Shown here one piece after another: positions 15,819-24,821 of a DNA stretch of 45,071 bases. Positions within the stretch are counted from its first letter, which is position 1; each line of letters starts with the position of its first letter. The notes beneath the pieces are model-generated. The model worked only from the letters and a program-made list of their open reading frames with translations. It had not been told where the DNA came from and searched no databases. Position numbers and translations under genes: made by a program. The stretch spans positions 1 to 45,071 of the forward strand of contig NZ_NPEX01000018.1 in the NCBI RefSeq assembly GCF_003258865.1. Direction: 5' to 3'. Origin of the DNA: Rhodoplanes roseus. GTDB taxonomy: Bacteria > Pseudomonadota > Alphaproteobacteria > Rhizobiales > Xanthobacteraceae.

Positions 15819-16568
15819 TCAGGCGTACTTCTTCTTGTTCCTATTATTGAACGCATTTCCGATCGCAATCGACAATTGCGCACGATCGAGGGCCCCATCG
15901 TGCAACTTCATTTCTTCGAAGACGGCCCACACAAATCGGATGCTCGGCCCTGTGAACGTAGAGCTGCCGTCGCGGGCTGGCTCCGGATTGAACCGCCTGC
16001 CGAACATGAATTCGTAAACGGCCGGAATATGTGCTTTTGCAAGCTCACGTTCGACTGACATTGGTCGTTTTTGATCGACAACGGAATGACCAACGTACGG
16101 CAGAACGGCTCGATGGCCAGTGCCTTTGAGGAGGAAGGCCTGATGTGCCTTCGCTGGATCTCGTCTTAACAGCGCCTCGTACTCGGTCCGTCTTTTTCTC
16201 AAGTTGTCTACGCACCCGGAAAGATCCGACAGAACCTTTTGTGCCTCATCCATCGCGGTGCGGCCGTATTCACGACTACCGAGTAGGTCAAAGCCCGAAG
16301 CCACGATTGCATCGCGGAGGACCGAAAGGGTCGGCTGCGACAGCATTCGTTGGAGCGCATCGATATGGCGCTGGAGGGAGGTAAACTCCCGTTTTAATAC
16401 GGCGGTTGTGAGCTTCGGGCCGATCGTCTTATTCAGCCGGTATGTTTCACGAAAGATATCTAGCTGATATGCAGCATCTTCCGGGCTGCAGGATGGTGCG
16501 AGGGCGAGCTTAGTCTTGCGGCAGATCCGCTCAATAGTTTTCTCATCAATTGGCGGTACGTCGCCCAT
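15819..16568 (-). CDS. Conserved-type hypothetical protein coupled to the integrase
   Basis: A 249-residue, mostly helical, charged protein of no recognised family (IDEKTIERICRKTKLALAPS at the start; IPAVYEFMFGRRFNPEP and TGPSIRFVWAVFEEMKLHDG near the end). No membrane segment or catalytic motif is visible. The start ATG at 16568 lies one base after the integrase stop (TGA-C-ATG), so the gene is probably translated with the integrase. It converges with the delta-delta'-like gene with only 19 bases between the stops. Placement suggests a role in integration, regulation or immunity of the element, but nothing in the sequence shows which. Confidence 0.7.
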   Translation of the reverse strand: MGDVPPIDEKTIERICRKTKLALAPSCSPEDAAYQLDIFRETYRLNKTIGPKLTTAVLKREFTSLQRHIDALQRMLSQPTLSVLRDAIVASGFDLLGSREYGRTAMDEAQKVLSDLSGCVDNLRKRRTEYEALLRRDPAKAHQAFLLKGTGHRAVLPYVGHSVVDQKRPMSVERELAKAHIPAVYEFMFGRRFNPEPARDGSSTFTGPSIRFVWAVFEEMKLHDGALDRAQLSIAIGNAFNNRNKKKYA

Positions 16569-16569
16569 G

Positions 16570-17736
16570 TCACCCGCCGTTCGTCAGTTTCGAGACATGT
16601 TCCGACCAGACCTCAAGCGCTCGCGTTTTCTCTTCTCTATACGTCGCGCGATTATAGATGCCGGCGACCCCGCCGCGCGTGCCAGAGATATGGTTGAGCA
16701 CCGCCTCGACCACGTGGGGCTGCACACCCAAGTTCGCCATGCCGGTTGCCACCGTCCGTCGGAGGTCGTGGAGCCGCCACGGTCGCAACGCGGCTGATCG
16801 TGCAATCCGCTCGTCCAGGTCGCGCTTGGCCTTCGACCACCCAGAATAGCCGCCAGCACCCGCCCCGAAGACGAGATCACGGCCGACTAATTGCGGTGTA
16901 TTCGACAGCAGTTTGACCGCGAGTGATGACAGCGGAACTTCGTGGGTCAAGCCGTTCTTCGTGCGGGCCGACGGAATGGTCCACAACGCGTTGGGGAGAT
17001 CGAGTTCAGCCCAGCGCATACTGCCGACCTCTTCGCGCCGCTGCCCGGTCAGCGTTAGCAGTTTTACGGCGCGGCCGTAGTCGGAGTTCTCGCTAGAGGT
17101 CCATACCGCCTGCAACTCCTGATCCGTGAGCACGTGGTCGCGCCGGATTTCCTCGCCGGCCTTGAACGTGCCGACCAACGGGTTGGTCTCGAGCAGGCCC
17201 ATGCTCAGAGCGTAGCTTAGAAGAGCCGAGAGTGCCGCCCGGGCCCGATTGGACGCGATCGGGCCGCTGTCGCGCGCGATCTCCTCCAGGCGGAGGGCGA
17301 GGACGCGGCGATCGAGTGCACTGAGGGGTGTTTCGTGCAGTGGCCGCCAGTGTTTCCTCAAATGCCGCTCGACTTCTTGCAACGACCGCGACTTCAATCG
17401 CGTTTTCGCCTGCTGCAAGTAGCGCTCAATCACAGCCTCCAGCACAAGCGCACGTTGAGCTTTGGCTCTAGCGCGCTCCTCACGCGGGTTCTCGCCGAGT
17501 TGGACCCGCGCAAGCGTCTTTCGGGCTTCCTCGCGGGCGAGATCGAGCGGGACCGTATCCACCCTCCCGATTGTCTCGCGCCGGGACTTGCCGTCAATGC
17601 GATACTGGACCACCCAGACCTTGCCGGTCGGGTTTACGCGCACACCGAACCCTCGCAGGGCCTCGTCCCAGAAAATCTGGTACGGACGGCCGGGTGCTAA
17701 GGTGAGGTTCGTGACACCGGATCTGGTGAGGCGCAT
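16570..17736 (-). CDS. Tyrosine recombinase, island integrase
   Basis: A phage P4-type integrase that recombines the element into a tRNA gene. An N-terminal DUF4102-like region (YQIFWDEALRGFGVRVNPTG, then VVQYRIDGKSRRETIG) precedes the SAM-like core-binding domain and the catalytic domain: the first arginine in TLTGQRREEVGSM, HDLRRTVATGMANLG with the H-x-x-R pair, LNHISG, and the nucleophile in IYNRATY. The ATG at 17736 (MRLTRSG) is preferred because the 25 residues upstream to 17811 are not family-like. It is read away from the tRNA-Arg fragment about 140 bp from its start, the classical arrangement for an integrase beside its att site. All catalytic residues are present. Confidence 0.9.
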   Translation of the reverse strand: MRLTRSGVTNLTLAPGRPYQIFWDEALRGFGVRVNPTGKVWVVQYRIDGKSRRETIGRVDTVPLDLAREEARKTLARVQLGENPREERARAKAQRALVLEAVIERYLQQAKTRLKSRSLQEVERHLRKHWRPLHETPLSALDRRVLALRLEEIARDSGPIASNRARAALSALLSYALSMGLLETNPLVGTFKAGEEIRRDHVLTDQELQAVWTSSENSDYGRAVKLLTLTGQRREEVGSMRWAELDLPNALWTIPSARTKNGLTHEVPLSSLAVKLLSNTPQLVGRDLVFGAGAGGYSGWSKAKRDLDERIARSAALRPWRLHDLRRTVATGMANLGVQPHVVEAVLNHISGTRGGVAGIYNRATYREEKTRALEVWSEHVSKLTNGG

Positions 17737-17874
17737 GGCTCGATAAGCAGATGGTAAGCGTCGCCATGGATACCAGAGACCTCTCTTGAAGACAATGGTC
17801 TGGAGGTCCACGACAATAACGTCAAAAAAATAGGACTTTCGTGCTTACCGCGTGCGCTTGGATGCTCGTAATTT

Positions 17875-17923
17875 CAGACTACGAATCTGGGGGTCGGACG
17901 TTCGAATCGTTCCGGGCGCGCCA
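17875..17923 (+). other. tRNA-Arg(ACG) 3' half, island attachment site
   Basis: CAGACTACGAATCTGG is the right part of an anticodon arm with loop CTACGAA and anticodon ACG. It is followed by the T-arm GGACG-TTCGAAT-CGTTC, then an acceptor strand CGGGCGC, discriminator G and encoded CCA. The 5' half (expected to start GCGCCCG with a D-arm) is not present upstream, so this is not a functional gene but the tRNA-end duplicate at one island boundary. The intact tRNA-Arg should lie at the other end, left of this window. Confidence 0.85.
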
Positions 17924-18096
17924 TTCTTCTTCGACGAAGTCACATCATCGGACGCTATTCGACATCGTCGCCGGGCCCTGCCGGACCCTTGCCGCTGGCT
18001 AAGCGTGGTCACACGCCGGCGCGTCGGGCGCCGTCGCTCGTCGGTCCCCGAAGGAGCTGCCGTGACCTGCGTGCCGCCGGCGCGATCAGGCTAAGA

Positions 18097-19473
18097 CTAC
18101 TGTTCCTTGAAAGCGTGCGCGAAGCTGTCGAGCACCGGACGGAGAAGATAATCCAGGAGGGTCCGCTCGCCGGTCAGGATGATCGCCTCGACCGGCATGC
18201 CGGGAAAGAGCTTCACGCCGGGCAGACGCTCCAGGTCGGACGGCTTCACCTCGATGCGGGTCATGTAGAACTGGCCCTTCGACTGCTCGTCGACGACCGC
18301 GTCTGCGGAAACCTGCGTCACCACGCCGTCCAAGGTGGGCACGATGCGCTGCTTGTAGGCGACCAGGCGGACCTGTGCCGGCAGACCTTCGTGAACCACA
18401 TCGATGTCGATCGGGTTCACCTTCACGTAGAGGACCAGATTTTCGTTGTCCGGGATGATGTCCAGAATGACCCCCCCGGAGCCGACGACGGCACCGGCCG
18501 TGAAATGCTTGAGCCCGATGACGTAGCCGTCCTGCGGCGCCACCACGTCCACCCGCTCGAGCTTGTCGGCGGTCTTCTGCAGCTGCTTCTCGGCCTCGGC
18601 CCGCTTGTTGCGGGCTTTCTCGAGATCATCCGAGATCGCCTTGGCTCGTTGATTCCGCAGGCTCTCCATCTGCGCCTTCGACTCGGCGATCGTCTCGCGC
18701 GCCGTGTCCAGCCGGCCGCGCAGGGCGCTGAGCTCGCTCTCGCTCTGGGCGATGTTCCGCTGCAGGCCGAGCACCCTGGGCTTCTTCTCGTAGCCCTTGT
18801 CGAGCAGGACGAGGGCCGTATCCAGCTCCTCCTGGAACAGCGCGATCTGTCGCTCGCTCGCGACGATCTGCTTGCTCAGCGCCTCCATCTGGGCCTGCTG
18901 CTGGGCGACCTTCCTCTGCTGGACGGCGATGTCCGCCGCCAGGGCCGACCTCTGGCTCTGGAAAATCTCCCGCTGGGTGCCGACGATGGCTGCCACCTCG
19001 GGCCGCCATAGGCTGGAGGCGAGCGCGGCGGGGAAGATCACGGACGGGGCGCCGTCGCGCTCGGCGCTCAGCCGCGCTTCCTCGGCCGTGGCGGTCAGAA
19101 GCTGGTTCTCGAGCACGCCGCGATCGGCCTTGACCGCGACCGGGTCGAGCCGCACCAGCACCTGTCCGGCGCGGACGCGGTCGCCTTCGCGGACCAGGAT
19201 TTCGCGGATGATTCCGCCCTCGAGGTGCTGCACCGTCTTCTTGTTGGTGTCGACCCGCACCGTCCCGGCGGCGACGGCGCCGGCGGCCAGCGGCGCTGTT
19301 CCGGCCCAAACGCCGAACCCGCCGAGGCCGACCACCGCGACGACGACGGCCCCGGCGACGATATTGCGGATGGGCGGGCCGCTCTCCAGCAGGCGATCGG
19401 AGAGCTGGAAGATGCTGCCCTGGAGCACGGGCAGCCCGGCATTGTCGATCGTCTGCGGCTTTGTGCTCATCAT
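18097..19473 (-). CDS. Type I secretion membrane-fusion protein (HlyD family)
   Basis: The periplasmic adaptor that links an inner-membrane ABC exporter to an outer-membrane TolC-like channel. The 458-residue protein has a short cytoplasmic N-terminus, one membrane helix at about 37-57 (IVAGAVVVAVVGLGGFGVWA), a split lipoyl/barrel region (EGGIIREILVREGDRVRAGQ, then VVAPQDGYVIGLKHFTAGAV) and a long coiled-coil hairpin at about 130-300. It ends in the usual LLDYLLRPVLDSFAHAFKE segment of the PrtE/AprE group. It overlaps the ABC exporter gene by four bases. No TolC gene is in the window. Confidence 0.9.
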   Translation of the reverse strand: MMSTKPQTIDNAGLPVLQGSIFQLSDRLLESGPPIRNIVAGAVVVAVVGLGGFGVWAGTAPLAAGAVAAGTVRVDTNKKTVQHLEGGIIREILVREGDRVRAGQVLVRLDPVAVKADRGVLENQLLTATAEEARLSAERDGAPSVIFPAALASSLWRPEVAAIVGTQREIFQSQRSALAADIAVQQRKVAQQQAQMEALSKQIVASERQIALFQEELDTALVLLDKGYEKKPRVLGLQRNIAQSESELSALRGRLDTARETIAESKAQMESLRNQRAKAISDDLEKARNKRAEAEKQLQKTADKLERVDVVAPQDGYVIGLKHFTAGAVVGSGGVILDIIPDNENLVLYVKVNPIDIDVVHEGLPAQVRLVAYKQRIVPTLDGVVTQVSADAVVDEQSKGQFYMTRIEVKPSDLERLPGVKLFPGMPVEAIILTGERTLLDYLLRPVLDSFAHAFKEQ

Positions 19474-21197
19474 CTGGCCTCGGGTCGGGGAATGCGCGGC
19501 GCGACGGGGCCGACCGCGGCCTTGGTGATCTGCTCGAGCACGGCCCGCTTGGGCCCGAACATCTCCATGCGGCCGCTGCGCATCACGATCAGCTTGTCGA
19601 CATGCACCATGACGCTCGGCCGGTGGCCGACGATCGCGATCGCACAGCCGGCCTCCTTGAGCCGGGCGATCGCCTCGTTCAGAGCCGATTCGCCGTCGGC
19701 GTCGAGGTTGGCGTTGGGCTCGTCGAGCACGACCAGCACGGGCTTGTTCAGCAGCGCCCGCGCGAGCCCGATGCGCTGGCGCTGGCCGCCCGAGAGCCGC
19801 GCGCCGGCCTCGCCGATCTCGGTCTCGTAGCCGTTGGGAAGCCGCAGGATCATCTCGTGCGCCCCGGCGATCTGGGCGGCCTCGACGATCGCCTCGGCCG
19901 ACACCTCTCCCATGCGGGCGATGTTGTCACGCACCGTGCCCTCGAACAGCTCGACGTCCTGCGGCAGGTAGCCGACCCAGTTGCCGATGTCGGCGCGGTT
20001 CCAGCGAAAGATGTCGGCGCCGTCGAGCCGCACCACGCCGCGGGTCGGGTTGAGGGTGCCGATCAGCATGCGGGCGAGCGTCGACTTGCCGGCCGCCGAC
20101 GGGCCGATGACGCCGACCGCCTCGCCCGGGCCGATCTGGAACGACACGTCGCGCACGATCGGCTCGGCCTGGCCCTGCGGGTGATAGGTGACGCTTTCCA
20201 CGGACACGCTGGCGGCCGGGCGCGGCATCGCCAGAGCGTCGTCGCGCAGGCGCGGTGCATCGAGGAAGCCGTTGAGGCGCCGGTAGGCGTCGAGAGCGCC
20301 GCTCGCCTGCTTCCAGCTCCCGATCGCCATCTCGACCGGCGCGAGGGCACGCCCCATCACGATCGAGGCGGCGATCATGACGCCGGCGCTCAGCTCGCCG
20401 TTGAGCACCAGATAGGCGCCGGCGCCCAGGATGGCGAGCTGCAGGATCATCCGCAGCGACTTCGAGGCGGAGTGGATGATGCCGGAGCGGTCGCTGGCCT
20501 GGCCCTGGAGGCTGCAGGTGCGGACGTTCTCAAGGGCCCAGCGGTTGGCGACCGCCGCGTTCATGCCCATGGCGTCGATCACCTCGGCATTGCGGGTCGC
20601 CATCTCGGCGGTTCGCATCGCCCGCACATTGGCGACATTGGCGCGGTGGAGGTCGCGATGGGTCAGCTTCTCGTTCATCAGCGCGAGAAGCACGATGAGC
20701 ACGCCGCCGACGACCGAGATCAGCCCGAGCACCGGATGCAGCATGAAGACGAGGGCCAGGAACAACGGCATCCACGGCGCGTCGAGGATGGCGAAGGCGC
20801 CGTTGCCGCCGAGGAACTGGCGCACCGTGGCGACGTCGCGCAGCGCCTCGGTGCGGTAGGGATGGCCGCGCAGGCTCGATTCGAGAGCGCGGTCGAACAC
20901 CGGCGGCGAGACCACCTGGTCGAGCCACAGGCTGGCACGCACCAGCAGGCGCGAGCGCAGCGCTTCGAACACCCCGTAGAGGATCAGGGCCGCGACCGCG
21001 ATCACGGTCAGCCAGACCAGCGACGCGAGGCTCTTCGACGTCACGACGCGGTCGAAGACCTGCATCATGTAGATCGGCTGGGTGAGCACCAGCAGGTTGA
21101 TGAAGAACCCGATGGCGCTCGCCCAAAGAAAGGTGCCGCCGGCGCGGCGCAGCGCCAGAGACAAGCGGTTCGACGTCTCCAGCCGCGGCGTACTCAT
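19470..21197 (-). CDS. Type I secretion ABC transporter, PrtD-like permease/ATPase
   Basis: A 575-residue fused membrane and ATPase protein that drives export of the RTX-like neighbour. The membrane half begins with two clear helices (FLWASAIGFFINLLVLTQPI and VWLTVIAVAALILYGVFEAL). The ATPase half has Walker A GPSAAGKSTLAR (about residue 364), signature LSGGQRQRIGLARAL, Walker B VLVVLDEPNANLD and the switch histidine in IVGHRPS. The start at 21197 (MSTPRLETSN) gives the family length; the upstream open frame to 21611 runs antisense over the substrate gene's 3' end and is not counted. No C39 peptidase domain is present, as expected for RTX substrates. Confidence 0.9.
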   Translation of the reverse strand: MSTPRLETSNRLSLALRRAGGTFLWASAIGFFINLLVLTQPIYMMQVFDRVVTSKSLASLVWLTVIAVAALILYGVFEALRSRLLVRASLWLDQVVSPPVFDRALESSLRGHPYRTEALRDVATVRQFLGGNGAFAILDAPWMPLFLALVFMLHPVLGLISVVGGVLIVLLALMNEKLTHRDLHRANVANVRAMRTAEMATRNAEVIDAMGMNAAVANRWALENVRTCSLQGQASDRSGIIHSASKSLRMILQLAILGAGAYLVLNGELSAGVMIAASIVMGRALAPVEMAIGSWKQASGALDAYRRLNGFLDAPRLRDDALAMPRPAASVSVESVTYHPQGQAEPIVRDVSFQIGPGEAVGVIGPSAAGKSTLARMLIGTLNPTRGVVRLDGADIFRWNRADIGNWVGYLPQDVELFEGTVRDNIARMGEVSAEAIVEAAQIAGAHEMILRLPNGYETEIGEAGARLSGGQRQRIGLARALLNKPVLVVLDEPNANLDADGESALNEAIARLKEAGCAIAIVGHRPSVMVHVDKLIVMRSGRMEMFGPKRAVLEQITKAAVGPVAPRIPRPEAR

Positions 21198-21271
21198 GCC
21201 GATCGCGTTCCGACGTGGGAGGATGCACAATGAACGGAGCCGCGCGCCGAAGCGCGCGGCTCCGGAGGTGG

Positions 21272-22018
21272 TCAGACGAAGTTGAAGTCGCTGATCGACA
21301 GGGCGTGGCCCAGCGTCGTGATCGTGAACGTGCCGATCGTCACCGAGGTGCCGTCGTCGCTGAAATGCGCGTTCGCGGTGAACTGCTCCGCCGTGATGCC
21401 GGCCAGCACGATCGAATCGTGGCCGTTGCCGAAGTCGGTGATCGTGTTGGTGCTGGTGTTGGTGGAAGTCGTGTGCTCGTACCAGGAGTAGCTGTCGTCG
21501 TAGGTCGCCACGCCGCTCTTCACGACCTTGCCCGACGAGTAGGTGTAGGCTTGCGTCTGCGCGCTGGTGTCGCTGTCCGCGCCGTGCTGCTCCGCCATGT
21601 CGGCACGCCACTGAGCCAGGTTGCTCAGATAGGAGTTCCAGACGCCATTGGTGTTCGAGCCGGAGATCTGCGTCGGCGTCTCCTTGATGTCGTCGTAGGT
21701 GGCGGTCTGAATCGTGCTCGTCTCCTGGAAATTGATGACGAACTTGAAGGTGTCGTTGCCGTAGCCGCCGGTCAGAAGGTTAGTGCCACTCGACTCGGTG
21801 ATCGTGTCGTTGTCCGAGACGTCATGGGGCTGGCCAGTGGGCTGGCCCTTTGGGTTAGTCTCCTGAATCGGAGCGGGAGCCGTACCCGGACCTGCAATGA
21901 TGTAATCGTTTCCGTCAGTGCCCTGGATATCGTTGTTCTGATTCCACGAGGTGCCGTTTGTCACTCCGGTGTAGTCAGTCTGCTCGTAGGTAACGCCGTC
22001 CACAACGATCTCTGCCAT
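21272..22018 (-). CDS. Small RTX-like type I secretion substrate
   Basis: A 248-residue acidic, Asn/Thr/Ser-rich protein with two calcium-binding RTX-like nonapeptide remnants (GTDGNDYI at 33-40 and GGYGNDTFKF at 84-93) and a C-terminus ending in ISDFNFV. A hydrophobic tail of this kind is typical of type I secretion signals. It has no Sec signal peptide. GGGAG lies about 6 bases upstream of the ATG. It is the first gene of the secretion operon and probably its cargo. The middle region (about 100-200) resembles no enzyme I recognise, so what it does outside the cell is unknown. Confidence 0.75.
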   Translation of the reverse strand: MAEIVVDGVTYEQTDYTGVTNGTSWNQNNDIQGTDGNDYIIAGPGTAPAPIQETNPKGQPTGQPHDVSDNDTITESSGTNLLTGGYGNDTFKFVINFQETSTIQTATYDDIKETPTQISGSNTNGVWNSYLSNLAQWRADMAEQHGADSDTSAQTQAYTYSSGKVVKSGVATYDDSYSWYEHTTSTNTSTNTITDFGNGHDSIVLAGITAEQFTANAHFSDDGTSVTIGTFTITTLGHALSISDFNFV

Positions 22019-22515
22019 CTTCGTCTCCCGCTGTCTGTTCGGAGCGCGCGCCCCGGTTCACTGCCTCTGAACGGGCGCCCGGCCCGGCCGTCGTCGTGAT
22101 TGGCCGCTGTTGCGGTCCTGCCGCCTCTCGCCCATGCCGCCGGTGCCAACCCGACGACCTCAGCAGCCGGACGCTGCGACGACGGGATACAACTCCGTTT
22201 ACAACTCGTTTTCCATATGACGCGAGTTATAGAGGATTAACCATGTTGGAAGATCCGCTCCGGAGGGGCTGATCCGGCGCCGCCGAGGCGGTCCGCGACG
22301 GCGTTTCAGCTGCCTGCGCGCCGGAAGCCTCGGTCCGGCGGCAAAGGCCGCTCGTGCTGTGTTCCCATTCGACGCCGCCCGAATGGTATAGACGTAATGA
22401 ACCTTGCGAGACGCTTTACGGAATCCTTAGAGCCATGCTAATGACGCCCAAGTTATTTCCTGCCAAAAGCTCTTCATACTGTTGAAATCGTCTCGTCGGG
22501 CGTCGGGAGAAGGCA
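22019..22515. promoter_or_regulatory. Divergent promoter region of the secretion operon and the sensor kinase
   Basis: Nearly 500 non-coding bases between divergent genes. An AT-richer island at about 22190-22260 holds a direct repeat TTTACAACTC-like (TACAACTC at about 22189 and 22200) and an inverted repeat AACTCG...CGAGTT (22203-22208 and 22223-22228) spaced by 14 bases. These are candidate binding sites, possibly for the NarL-type regulator encoded next door. No gene is seen. Confidence 0.45.
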
Positions 22516-24121
22516 TTGCTGGCGTTCCCAATCGGGCGACTGATCGGAATGACCCGCGTCGCGTTGGCTCTCGGCGCCTGGGTCGCCTGCTTGCTCGACG
22601 TCGACCGGCTGCGCTCCGCCTTCGGCTTGGAAGCCATCACCTGGATATCGACTTATCTGATGTTTGCCGTGCTCTGTCTGGCAGCCGAGCGGCGGGTTTC
22701 CTCCTCTGCCGGACACCTCGCCCTCCACCTGACCGAATGCGCTCTGATCCTGGGCTTGATCGTCGTCTCGGGCGGAGCCGTCAGCCCCTTCTTCGGTCTC
22801 GTCGCGCTGCCGCTGGCGGCGGCGCTGGCGTACTGGGGCTGGGGCGGAGCGCTCGCCACCGGGGCGACGGCCGCAGCCTTGTACGGGGGCCTCGGCCTCT
22901 GGGCTCTGGCCGACCCCGGGGGAGTCGGAGAATGTGGCCCATCTCGTCCTCCGCGGCCTCTATCTTCTGGCCGCTCTCCTCTTGCTCGCCTGGCTCGGCG
23001 CCTATTCGGCGCGAAGCCATTCGCGCCTGGTGCAACTGGCGAACTGGCCGGAGCCGAGCGGATTGGAGCCCACCGCGGTCGGGGGTCTTCTTCCGCATGC
23101 CGGGACCGCCCTGACGGCCCGACGCGTGGTGCTGTTCTGGGAACAGCCCGACGAACCGCACCGCAATGTCCTGGCCTGGTCCGACGGCGGCCCCCTGCGG
23201 GCGGAGCGCCACCCGCCCCGCCCGGACGCCGACACGGAGCGCGGGCCCGCGCCTTCCCTCGGCTGGTTCCACACGGCCGTCGAGGCCATCGGGCCGGACC
23301 TGGCCGGATCCTACGGGTTACAGAACGGGCTGGTTGCGCCGTTCGCGACGATGGCGTGCTCCGGCTACGTCTTCTTCACGGACTTGCGGGCTCCCAGCGA
23401 GGATCTGCTGGCGCTGTCGCAGATCGCCGGCGCCCGAATCGCTGCCGCGCTGAGCCAGCGGATACAGGACCAGCGTATAACGGCCGAGGCGCTGGCGCAG
23501 GAGCGGGTCCGGGTGAAATGCGACATCCACGACGACCTGCTGCAGGTTCTCGCGGCCGTCACGATCCGGCTGGAAACGATCGCCCTGACGGCCGAACACC
23601 AGACGGCGCGCGCGCTCGCGCACGTCTCTCGTCTGGTCGCCGACGAGCAGCATCGAATTCGCGAAGCGCTGGCCCTCCCGGTCCCGACCTCGGACGATCC
23701 CAGCACGATGGTGCCGTTGGCCGACGTGCTCGGGACCGTGACGCGCCGCTCCGCCGATCTGTGGAGTTGCCGCATTCGTCTCGAGATCGAGCCGAGGGAT
23801 GCGATGCTGCCGCGTCGGCTGGGTCGCGACTGCGAGTTCCTGCTCAACGAGGCGGTGGCCAACGCATGCAAGCACGGCGCCGCCTCGCTGATCCGGATCG
23901 AGGCGTCGCTCGGCCTGGACGAGCTCGTTCTGAGCGTCGTCAACGACCCGCCCGCGGGAGTCGTGGATTCGGACGCCGCGACCATACCGCGTTCGCTCCA
24001 GGCTCGCCTCGCCCTTCTGGAGGGGTCCCTCACCGTTTTTCGGACCGCGGAATGCTTCACCTCGAGGTTTTGGATCCCGCTTGCGCGCTGGCAGCGGCAA
24101 AAGGTGCGGCTCGGTGCCTGA
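22516..24121 (+). pseudogene. NarL-type sensor histidine kinase split by a frameshift
   Basis: A membrane sensor kinase read in two frames. From 22516 (TTG after GGGAGAAGG) come several membrane helices (ALALGAWVACLLDVDRL, then TYLMFAVLCLAAERR, LILGLIVVSGGAVSPFFGLV). At a run of five G (22918-22922) the coding frame shifts. With four G the protein would read ADPGESENVAHLVLRG and continue through a last helix, a GAF-like region, the HisKA_3 phosphoacceptor CDIHDDLLQVLAAV and the ATPase domain (CEFLLNEAVANACKHGAA) to 24121. As written, the first frame stays open to 24138 but encodes nonsense after the shift. A GTG at 22934 could start a shorter kinase. Sequencing error, true mutation or phase variation are all possible. 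Confidence 0.7.
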
Positions 24122-24755
24122 TCCCATCCGGGTCATAACGGCGGACGATCATCCGGTGGTCCTGATGGGCCTGCGGAGTCTCGTCGAATCGGATCCGGGC
24201 CTCGCGCTGGTCGGCGGGTTCACCGACGGCGCCGAGGCGTTCGCCTGCATCCGCGACCAGCAGCCGGACGTCGCCGTGCTCGACGTCAACATGCCGACGA
24301 TGGGCGGCGTCTCGGTCCTGCAGAGTGTGCGCGCGACCAACTCCAGCTGCAGAATCATCCTGCTGGCTGCCCATTTCTCCGACGACGACATCGTCGCAGC
24401 CGTGCAGTTCGGCGCCCGCTGCATCATGCCCAAAGACGCGGTGGCGGGCGATCTGATCAAGTGCATCCGGACCGTGGCGGGTGGTGCGACGTGCCTGCCC
24501 CCGAATCTCCTTCGGCCCGCCATGGCGCGCGTCGAGGAGCGGCAGCGTCGGCACCGTTGGCTGGAAGAGCTTCTCACCGCGAGGGAGTACGAGATCTTTG
24601 CGCTGGCAGCCACCGGGCTGCCCAACAAGGTGATGGCGGGCCAGATCGGAGTGACCGAGGGAACCATCAAGCTTCATCTCAACAACATCTACACGAAGCT
24701 CGAGATCTCCAGCCGAGGCGAGCTGGTGCGGTTGGCACGCAGCCTCGAGACCTGA
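24114..24755 (+). CDS. NarL/FixJ-family response regulator
   Basis: A 213-residue transcription regulator paired with the kinase upstream. The receiver domain has the acidic pair in TADDHP, the phosphorylated Asp57 in VAVLDVNMP and a lysine in IMPKDA. The C-terminal LuxR-type helix-turn-helix reads LTAREYEIFALAATGLPNKV, then GVTEGTIKLHLNNIYTKL. The GTG at 24114 overlaps the kinase stop and has AAAGGTG upstream; an ATG at 24081 would add 11 unrelated residues. The target is unknown; the adjacent secretion operon is the obvious candidate. Confidence 0.85.
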   Translation: MPDPIRVITADDHPVVLMGLRSLVESDPGLALVGGFTDGAEAFACIRDQQPDVAVLDVNMPTMGGVSVLQSVRATNSSCRIILLAAHFSDDDIVAAVQFGARCIMPKDAVAGDLIKCIRTVAGGATCLPPNLLRPAMARVEERQRRHRWLEELLTAREYEIFALAATGLPNKVMAGQIGVTEGTIKLHLNNIYTKLEISSRGELVRLARSLET

Positions 24756-24821
24756 TCCCGGCGGCGTTCCGCCTCCTGAGCCGGCTGGCGTCCGGTCCCT
24801 CCGCAGTCGCCCCCCGGCGGT

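Noticed and set aside
17852-17923. An intact tRNA gene
   Set aside because: Only the anticodon arm, T-arm and acceptor 3' strand are present; the D-arm and 5' acceptor strand are absent.
19461-21233. A 590-codon plus-strand open frame antisense to the ABC exporter
   Set aside because: Low-complexity His/Arg/Asp-rich translation with no motif; a shadow frame produced by high GC. The minus-strand gene has all ABC signatures.
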